Below are positions 58,730 to 64,000 of a DNA stretch of 64,000 nt, in pieces; position 1 is the first letter of the stretch; the number at the start of each line of letters is the position of its first letter. The DNA lies in NCBI RefSeq assembly GCF_024703995.1, contig NZ_JAMXQV010000003.1:372001-436000 (forward strand). The letters are read 5' to 3'. The stretch is from Amycolatopsis iheyensis. Lineage in GTDB: Bacteria; Actinomycetota; Actinomycetes; Mycobacteriales; Pseudonocardiaceae. The notes below the pieces were generated by a model that was not told the DNA's origin, searched no databases, and saw nothing but the letters and a program-made list of their open reading frames with translations. Both the position numbers and the translations under genes were made by a program.

Positions 58730-59949
58730 TTGGCGGCCTCCGAAAGGTACTTCTTCAGCTCACGCCGGGCGAGTGAGCGCTTGTGGACTTCGTCCGGCCC
58801 GTCGGCCAGGCGCAGCGTGCGGTTGCCGGCCCACATCGCGGCCAGCGGGAAGTCCTGGCTGACGCCACCCGCGCCGTGCACCTGCACGGCCTTGTCGAGG
58901 ATCCACTCGACCGCGGCCGGTGTCGAGATCTTGATGGCCTGGATCTCGGTGTGCGCGCCCTGGTTGCCGACGGTGTCCATCAGCCACGCGGTCTTGAGCA
59001 CCAGCAGCCGCTGCTGCTCGATCTTCACCCGCGACTCGGCGATCCAGTCCTGCACGACACCCTGCTGCGCGATCGGCTTCCCGAACGCCTCGCGGGAGAT
59101 CGCGCGCTTGCACATGAGCTCCAGCGCGCGCTCGGCCATCCCGATGGCGCGCATGCAGTGGTGGATCCGGCCCGGCCCGAGACGCGCCTGGGCGATCGCG
59201 AAGCCGTCGCCCTCGCCGGCGATGAGGTTCTCGACCGGCACGCGGACGTCCTCGAACAGGACTTCGGCGTGGCCGCCGTGGTCGCTGTCGTCGTAGCCGA
59301 AGACGTGCATGCCGCGCTTGACCGTCAGGCCCGGGGTGTCGCGGGGGACGAGGATCATGCTCTGCTGCTTGTGCGGCGGGCCGTCCGGGTCGGTCTTGCC
59401 CATCACGATGAAGATCCGGCACGCGGGGTTCATCGCGCCGGAGATGTACCACTTGCGGCCGTTGATGACGTACTCGTCGCCGTCGCGGCGGATCGCGGTC
59501 TCGATGTTGCGGGCGTCGGAGGAGGCGACGTCCGGCTCGGTCATCGCGAACGCGGAGCGGATTTCCCCGTTCAGCAACGGTTCCAGCCACTGCTTCTGCT
59601 GCTGCTCGTTGCCGAACATGGCCAGCACTTCCATGTTCCCGGTGTCCGGCGCGGCGCAGTTGAGCGCGGTCGGGGCGAGCCGGATGCTGCGGCCGGTGAT
59701 CTCCGCCAGCGGCGCGTACTGCAGGTTCGTCAGGCCCGCGCCGTGCTCGCCCGGGAGGAAGAAGTTCCACAGGCCGCGCTTGCGCGCCTCGGCCTTGAGC
59801 TCGGCCATGACCGGCGGGATGGCCCACGGGTCGTCGCGTTCGGCCAGCTGCTGCTCGAAGACGCCTTCGGCGGGGTGGATGTGCGAGTCCATGAACTCGA
59901 GGAGCTTCCCGCGCAGCTCCTCGGTCTTCTCGTCGAACGCGAAGTCCAT
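58726..59949 (-). CDS. Acyl-CoA dehydrogenase
   Basis: 407 aa, the first dehydrogenase of the operon. FAMTEPDVASSDARNIETAIRRDGDEYVINGRKWYISGA binds flavin and substrate, and the C-terminal RLADGPDEVHKRSLARRELKKY is typical of the long-chain ACAD10/11-like group. GHGGAG-like RPGRIHHCMRAIGMAERALELMC is present. It directly follows the APH-family protein gene; ACAD10/11 in animals joins an APH domain to just such a dehydrogenase, supporting a joint function. Confidence 0.9.
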   Translation of the reverse strand: MDFAFDEKTEELRGKLLEFMDSHIHPAEGVFEQQLAERDDPWAIPPVMAELKAEARKRGLWNFFLPGEHGAGLTNLQYAPLAEITGRSIRLAPTALNCAAPDTGNMEVLAMFGNEQQQKQWLEPLLNGEIRSAFAMTEPDVASSDARNIETAIRRDGDEYVINGRKWYISGAMNPACRIFIVMGKTDPDGPPHKQQSMILVPRDTPGLTVKRGMHVFGYDDSDHGGHAEVLFEDVRVPVENLIAGEGDGFAIAQARLGPGRIHHCMRAIGMAERALELMCKRAISREAFGKPIAQQGVVQDWIAESRVKIEQQRLLVLKTAWLMDTVGNQGAHTEIQAIKISTPAAVEWILDKAVQVHGAGGVSQDFPLAAMWAGNRTLRLADGPDEVHKRSLARRELKKYLSEAAK

Positions 59950-60975
59950 TTACTTCTCCTCTTTGAGAATCTCGTTGCCGTGCGAGATGAGCAGCGGGAC
60001 ACCGGCCCCGACGCCTTCGAAGCCCGCGCCGACCGTCTTGCCCTGCGTGTAGCGGTAGTGGATGCCCTCCAGGATCACGGCGAGCTTGAAGAACGCGAAG
60101 CTGACGTACCAGTTCAGCTGCGAGACGTCCCGGCCCGAACGTTCGGCGTAGCGCCGCACGACTTCGTCGGTGCTCGGGTAGCCCGGCGCGGAGCTGGCGT
60201 TGGAGACGAACTGCAGCGACACCTTGTCGCGCTCGGCGTAGGCGACCAGAAGCGCGAGGTCGGTCAGCGGGTCGCCCAGCGTCGACATCTCCCAGTCGAG
60301 CACCGCGGAGATCTCGTCGTTCCCGTCGACCAGGACGTTGTCCAGGCGGTAGTCGCCGTGGATGACCGACGGCTTCCCGGAGACCGGCACCGCGGCGGCG
60401 AGCCGGTCGTGCAGCTCCTCGATGCCGTCCAGGTCGCGGCTGCGCGAGGCGTCGAGCTGCTTCTTCCACCGTCGCAGCTGCCGCTCCAGGAAGCCTTCGG
60501 GCCGGCCGAAGTCGCCGAGGCCGACCGCGGCCGGGTCGACGGCGTGCAGGTCGACGAGCGTGTCGACCAGCGCGTCGGCGATGGCGCGGGTGCGCTGTTC
60601 GCCGAGCTGCGCCAGTTCGTCCGCGGTCCGGTAGGGCGTGCCCTCGACGAAGCTCATGACGTAGAACTGCGCGCCGATGACGTCGGCGTCCTCGCAGAGC
60701 AGTAGTGCTTCGGGCACCGGCACGGCGGTGTCGCGCAGGCCCGAGATCACCCGGAACTCGCGGGTCATGTCGTGCGCGGTGGGCAGCACGTGCCCGAGCG
60801 GCGGGCGGCGCACCACCCAGCGCGAGCGGCCGTCGCCGACCACGTAGGTGAGGTTCGACCGGCCGCCCTCCACGACGTCCGCGGACAGCTGTCCGGCGAC
60901 CAGGCCGGGCCGGTGCGCGTCCAGGTGGGCGCGCAGGCGGCCCAGGTCCAGGCCCGGCGGGTCGGTCGGGTTCAT
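59950..60975 (-). CDS. APH-family phosphotransferase associated with acyl-CoA dehydrogenases (FadE36-like)
   Basis: 341 aa. The kinase fold is seen in VEGGRSNLTYVVGDGRSRWVVRRPP, the catalytic loop VIHGDYRLDNVLVD and ISAVLDWEMSTLGDPLTDLALL. In mammals the related ACAD10/11 proteins phosphorylate 4-hydroxyacyl-CoAs before elimination and oxidation. The same role is likely here, with the downstream dehydrogenase, next to a hydroxy-acid-producing lactonase operon. It is the first gene of the operon; a 22-bp palindrome lies 29 bases upstream of its start. Confidence 0.87.
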   Translation of the reverse strand: MNPTDPPGLDLGRLRAHLDAHRPGLVAGQLSADVVEGGRSNLTYVVGDGRSRWVVRRPPLGHVLPTAHDMTREFRVISGLRDTAVPVPEALLLCEDADVIGAQFYVMSFVEGTPYRTADELAQLGEQRTRAIADALVDTLVDLHAVDPAAVGLGDFGRPEGFLERQLRRWKKQLDASRSRDLDGIEELHDRLAAAVPVSGKPSVIHGDYRLDNVLVDGNDEISAVLDWEMSTLGDPLTDLALLVAYAERDKVSLQFVSNASSAPGYPSTDEVVRRYAERSGRDVSQLNWYVSFAFFKLAVILEGIHYRYTQGKTVGAGFEGVGAGVPLLISHGNEILKEEK

Positions 60976-61003
60976 CCAGCCTCCTCAAGCTCCGTGGGGG
61001 CAA

Positions 61004-61025
61004 GCATACCGACTAGTCGGTATGC
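61004..61025. promoter_or_regulatory. 22-bp perfect palindrome, operator of the APH/acyl-CoA dehydrogenase operon
   Basis: GCATACCGACT (61004-61014) and AGTCGGTATGC (61015-61025). The core ACCGAC...GTCGGT matches the palindrome at 49104-49117 in the acyl-CoA ligase promoter, suggesting one TetR regulator for both operons. Confidence 0.7.
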
Positions 61026-61038
61026 AGTACGGAGAGGT

Positions 61039-61075
61039 GAGGAGCGGCACTTTCATAGGGAAAGTGCCGCTCCTC
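61039..61075 (-). terminator. Stem-loop after the maoC gene
   Basis: A perfect 16-bp stem (61039-61054 with 61060-61075) and 5-base loop lie 6 bases beyond the MaoC stop on the minus strand, before the operator of the next operon. Confidence 0.7.
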
Positions 61076-61080
61076 GGACG

Positions 61081-61533
61081 TCACGCGAGGAACCGCGTCA
61101 CCCATTCGGCGACGCAGGCGGGCTTCGCCTCGTCGTCGATCTCGACCGTCCACTTCGACACCGCCTGCTTGCCGCCGGGGATGTCGGTGATCTCGACGAG
61201 CTCGGCGCCGGCGCGCACCTTCGAGCCGACCTTCACCGGCTGGGGGAAGCGCACCTTGTTGAGGCCGTAGTTGATGCCCATCTTAATGCCGTTGACCTTG
61301 TAGATCTTCGGGCCGAACGCCGAAAGCAGCGACAGCGTCAGGAAGCCGTGGGCGATGGTGCCGCCGAACGGGCCGGCGGTCGCCATCGGCTCGTCGACGT
61401 GGATCCACTGGTGGTCGTCGGTGGCGTCGGCGAACTGGTTCACCCGGTCCTGGGTGACCTTCAGCCACTCGCTGTACCCGAGGTGTTCGCCGACCGCGGC
61501 GGCGAAGGCGTCGAGGTTCTCGAACTCGCGCAT
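61081..61533 (-). CDS. MaoC-family (R)-hydratase
   Basis: 150 aa. FADATDDHQWIHVDEPMATAGPFGGTIAHGFLTLSLL contains the hydratase-2 motif with catalytic Asp and His of MaoC hot-dog enzymes. The family hydrates enoyl-CoA or enoyl-ACP to (R)-3-hydroxyacyl products. It is 5 bases from the FabG gene; the two together handle (R)-hydroxyacyl intermediates in fatty-acid metabolism. It ends in the 16-bp stem-loop. Confidence 0.9.
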   Translation of the reverse strand: MREFENLDAFAAAVGEHLGYSEWLKVTQDRVNQFADATDDHQWIHVDEPMATAGPFGGTIAHGFLTLSLLSAFGPKIYKVNGIKMGINYGLNKVRFPQPVKVGSKVRAGAELVEITDIPGGKQAVSKWTVEIDDEAKPACVAEWVTRFLA

Positions 61534-61538
61534 CGGCC

Positions 61539-62300
61539 TCAGTCCTTCGGTCCGCCGGCGGCGTAGATGACCTGGCCGGAGATGAACCCGGCGCCTTCGC
61601 TGACCAGGAACGACGCCAGGTTCGCGATGTCATCGGGCGTGCCGACGCGCTGCACCGGGATCTGCGACGCGGCGGCCGCCTTGAAGTCTTCGAAGCCCAT
61701 GCCGAGGCGCTCGGCGGTCGCGGCGGTCATGTCGGTGGCGATGAACCCCGGCGCGATCGCGTTCGCCGTGACGTTGAACTTGCCCAGCTCGATGGCGAGG
61801 GTCTTGGTGAAGCCCTGCATGCCGGCCTTGGCGGCGGAGTAGTTGACCTGGCCGCGGTTGCCCAGCGCGGACGTGCTCGACAGGTTGACGATCCGGCCGT
61901 ACTTCTGCTCGGTCATGTGCTTCTGCACCGCGCGGGTCATCAGGAAGGAGCCCTTGAGGTGCACGCCGAGGACGGAGTCCCAGTCCTGCTCGGTCATCTT
62001 GAAGATCAGGTTGTCCCGGGTGATGCCGGCGTTGTTGACGAGCACCACGGGCGGCCCGAGCTCATCGGCCACCCGGCCGACGGCCGCCTCGACCTGTTCG
62101 GCATCACTGACGTCGAGCGCGACTCCGACAGCCTTGCCACCCTTGGCGACGATCGCCTCGGCGCCCTTCTTGACGCCGGCCTCGTCGAGATCGAGCAGCG
62201 CGACGGCAAAGCCGTCATCGGCCAGCCGCGCGGTCACGGCGGCACCGATACCTCGGCCGGCACCGGTGACCACGGCGACACGGGAAGCGGAATCGGTCAC
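61539..62300 (-). CDS. fabG: FabG-type 3-oxoacyl reductase
   Basis: 253 aa. VVTGAGRGIGAAV cofactor loop, NNAGITRDNLIFKMTEQDWDSVLGVHLKGSF, VNLSSTSALGNRGQVNYSAAKAGMQGFTKTLAIELG with catalytic Ser, Tyr and Lys, and the terminal ISGQVIYAAGG are standard FabG. It is first in the pair with maoC, and GGAGGACC lies before the start. The motif ACTAAGCGGTTGCTT, 48-61 bases upstream, matches the site before the enoyl-CoA hydratase at 44.1 kb. FabG reduces 3-oxoacyl-ACP or -CoA with NADPH. Confidence 0.92.
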   Translation of the reverse strand: MTDSASRVAVVTGAGRGIGAAVTARLADDGFAVALLDLDEAGVKKGAEAIVAKGGKAVGVALDVSDAEQVEAAVGRVADELGPPVVLVNNAGITRDNLIFKMTEQDWDSVLGVHLKGSFLMTRAVQKHMTEQKYGRIVNLSSTSALGNRGQVNYSAAKAGMQGFTKTLAIELGKFNVTANAIAPGFIATDMTAATAERLGMGFEDFKAAAASQIPVQRVGTPDDIANLASFLVSEGAGFISGQVIYAAGGPKD

Positions 62301-62347
62301 GGAGGACCTCCTCGTCGTTGAGAAGCGGGTACTTGCCCGCGAGCGTA

Positions 62348-62361
62348 CTAAGCGGTTGCTT
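62348..62361. promoter_or_regulatory. Operator-like site upstream of fabG-maoC
   Basis: ACTAAGCGGTTGCTTT around 62348-62361 is the same string, one base different, as at 44921-44935 before the enoyl-CoA hydratase. The AAGCG/TGCTT arms make an imperfect palindrome. Confidence 0.45.
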
Positions 62362-62362
62362 T

Positions 62363-62838
62363 CCGGACGATACGCGGATCGGTCCCCGAAGTGGTGATCC
62401 CGCGCGCAGAATCATAGCCGTGCCTGACGCCGGCGAGCGGACTGCTCCGTTCGGACGAACCAGGTCGGGTACTCCGGTCCACGGTGATCTTGACTCGCCG
62501 CAACAGACCCCTGTAGAGGCCGCTGCGTGCCCGACGGTGCTGGTTCCAGGTCCGCGTCTTCGACTCGTGGGTCTGCCCGAGTCGGCTCGGCCTCGTCGCA
62601 ATGCGCTCTCGGCGGCATGACGGGACGTCCCCGTGCTCCGGTTCGACAACCGCGAGGCGCCGGTCCGGCGTAGCCCATCGCCGACTTCCCGCAGATCGAC
62701 GGCGGTAACTCTCCCGGGATGGCCTATCCGCGTCCGATGGCCGGAACCGGTCAATGACCGATTTGCCACCTGGTTCACACCGTCGATTTGTCACCAGGAT
62801 TGGGCCGGCCAGGAAATTCGGAGTCCCAAGGAGCTTTA
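62363..62838. other. Non-coding gap with no recognised content
   Basis: About 480 bases between the fabG operator and the next gene. Several open frames exist on both strands, but all give Arg/Pro-rich products without RBS or known motif. I see no RNA gene or repeat; it probably carries the promoter of the small secreted protein. Confidence 0.4.
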
Positions 62839-63189
62839 ATGAGCAAGCGCATTTTGTCCGCCGTCACAGCGATCGCTGCTGCCGGAGCGGCACTGACGCT
62901 GACGGCGGCGCCCGCCGACGCGTCGATCAAGAGCACCTGCAACTCGGTGACGTGTTTCGCCGCCGATGTCTACACAGACAGCGGTTCCCAGGTGCTGGTC
63001 CGAGACGCGACGGTCTCGGTGACCGACGGCACGGCGCGCCGCCTCAACATCTTCACCGGCAGCCGACACTGGACGAGCGCGAAGGCGGTGCTGAAGTACA
63101 AGGTTGCGCTGAACGGCAAGTTCAACAAGGGGACACTGCTGTGCGGCGCACCGTTGGGAGCGACCGCGGCGGCCTGCGTCACCCTCTGA
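62839..63189 (+). CDS. Small secreted protein
   Basis: 116 aa from the ATG at 62839 with AAGGAGC upstream. The signal peptide (MSKRILSAVTAIAAAGAALTLTAAPADA) should be cut near ADAS, leaving ~88 residues. The mature part is beta-rich with four cysteines (STCNSVTC, LLCGAP, AACVTL), probably two disulfides. I recognise no family. The following gene also encodes a secreted protein, about 200 bases away. Confidence 0.72.
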   Translation: MSKRILSAVTAIAAAGAALTLTAAPADASIKSTCNSVTCFAADVYTDSGSQVLVRDATVSVTDGTARRLNIFTGSRHWTSAKAVLKYKVALNGKFNKGTLLCGAPLGATAAACVTL

Positions 63190-63396
63190 CAGCAGCGAAG
63201 CCGGACTCCACCAGGGCGGGGTCTGGCTTCGCCACGCGGTGCCTGGGGCCGGCGCAGGAGTTCCAAGGCGATGACGTGCGGGGACGGATCCTCTGCGGCG
63301 TGAGCCACTGGCCACTTGGTCGCTCACCGGCCGAGAAAGGATCCGTGGCAGGTCGACCGGCTCCGAAATCACTTTCTTCGAACGGGGGAGTACACC

Positions 63397-64000
63397 ATGT
63401 GGACTTCAAGTCCGATCGGACGCGGCTCGGCGCTGGCGGTGGCGGCTGTCGCACTGGCTGCGCCGGCAGTGGCAGCGTTGCCGGCCGCCGCTGCCGAGGT
63501 CAACGTCAACGTGCAGGTCCAATCGCAGATCACCGCGCACAACCTGCCCTATTTGGACAGTCCCTACGTTGCCGGCTCTACCTTCAAAGCCGGACAAACC
63601 GTTTCGGTGGAATGCCAGGCGCAAGGGAGGGAAGCGATCGGTGGCACGCCGGTGTGGTACCGCGTCAACCACGTTTATTACCCGGCCTACGCTTTCGCCG
63701 GGGCCACGGACAAGGTGCCGTGTGGTGTCGCACAGGTCGTTCCGCTGGCCGCCAACGGTTACACCTCGCCTTCCTTCGAGTCTCCGGCCAAGTCAGGCGT
63801 GTTCGTCACCAACGACAACATCAAGATCCTGTGCACCGCGGCCGGGCAGGCGGTCGACGGTAGCAATGCATGGTTCTTCGCCCGCGGCTACTGGCTGCAC
63901 TCCAGCCGCATCAGCCAGAACCCCAATGGCAACGGCTACAGCACCTGCTGGGGCTACACGCATCCGGGCGACAAAGCCGCCGCGGTGCTGGCGGCCGCCA
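63397..64000 (+). CDS. Secreted protein of unknown function, 3' end cut by the window
   Basis: At least 201 aa. The ATG at 63397 is preceded by GGGGGAG. A signal peptide (GSALAVAAVALAAPAVAALPAAAAE) precedes a mature part with VSVECQAQG, VWYRVNHVYYPAYAFAGATDKVPCG and a second similar block, IKILCTAAGQAV followed by WFFARGYW. The repeats of a W/Y-rich strand pair resemble bacterial SH3-like domains of secreted wall proteins, but this is tentative. The frame is open to base 64000, so the C-terminus is missing. Confidence 0.7.
   Translation, partial: MWTSSPIGRGSALAVAAVALAAPAVAALPAAAAEVNVNVQVQSQITAHNLPYLDSPYVAGSTFKAGQTVSVECQAQGREAIGGTPVWYRVNHVYYPAYAFAGATDKVPCGVAQVVPLAANGYTSPSFESPAKSGVFVTNDNIKILCTAAGQAVDGSNAWFFARGYWLHSSRISQNPNGNGYSTCWGYTHPGDKAAAVLAAA

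Noticed and set aside
62318..62794. Small open frames in the 62.3-62.8 kb gap
   Set aside because: All lack RBS and recognisable composition; several overlap each other on both strands.
1..64000. tRNA, rRNA, insertion sequence, phage or natural-product cluster genes
   Set aside because: No cloverleaf, transposase, integrase, PKS or NRPS sequence was recognised on either strand.

Overview
The window is very GC-rich DNA with dense, overlapping operons, Tat and lipoprotein signals, many TetR/MerR regulators, several FadE-type acyl-CoA dehydrogenases and secreted glycosidases carrying ricin-type lectin domains. This points to a filamentous actinomycete. The combination of an actinobacterial QcrB, membrane DesA3-like desaturase and multiple secreted CAZymes fits Pseudonocardiaceae (Amycolatopsis-like). 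That placement is an inference from gene style, not from a marker gene. No rRNA, tRNA, CRISPR array, insertion sequence or phage gene was seen.

Layout. 1-3.6 kb: two secreted glycosidases on the minus strand (GH54 arabinofuranosidase with two lectin domains; GH64 beta-1,3-glucanase with CBM6). 3.8-5.7 kb: a WXG100-type pair whose second member ends in a DUF4474-like domain. 5.7-9.3 kb: acyl-ACP desaturase, membrane desaturase and its ferredoxin reductase, with two strong palindromic operators. 9.3-15.4 kb: a MerR/cobalamin-domain regulator of the LitR/CarH type, a divergent FAD oxidoreductase, an orphan cytochrome b (QcrB), TspO, an SDR and a 2H phosphoesterase; 11-bp-spaced direct repeats sit in both control regions. 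15.5-17.2 kb: two roadblock proteins and a lipoprotein. 17.3-26.7 kb: a sensor kinase, a degenerate kinase and a response regulator, divergent from an operon of GH114, ABC importer, PfkB kinase and GH4 glycosidase that I read as a galactosamine-polymer or alpha-galactoside utilisation system.

26.9-35.4 kb: small regulator/enzyme pairs (TetR with a serine hydrolase, TetR with an SDR, MerR with a siderophore-interacting reductase), a SUKH protein, a pentapeptide-repeat membrane protein and hypotheticals. 35.5-48.9 kb: a Tat-exported metallophosphoesterase, an SDR-SDR-carboxyltransferase operon, GH92 and GH2 glycosidases, an enoyl-CoA hydratase and a secreted protein built from two repeats. 49.1-62.3 kb: acyl-CoA metabolism (acyl-CoA ligase, phosphotriesterase-like lactonase and TetR; then three acyl-CoA dehydrogenases, an APH-family protein, MaoC and FabG), interrupted by a beta-solenoid membrane protein and an alpha/beta hydrolase lacking its catalytic histidine. 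62.8-64 kb: two small secreted proteins, the last cut by the window end.

The most informative non-coding signals are the shared direct repeats of the light-type regulator, the 37-bp palindrome before the acyl-ACP desaturase, palindromes shared between the two fatty-acid operons, a related stem-loop family at gene ends, and a 137-bp tandem array made of decayed copies of the start of the next gene.
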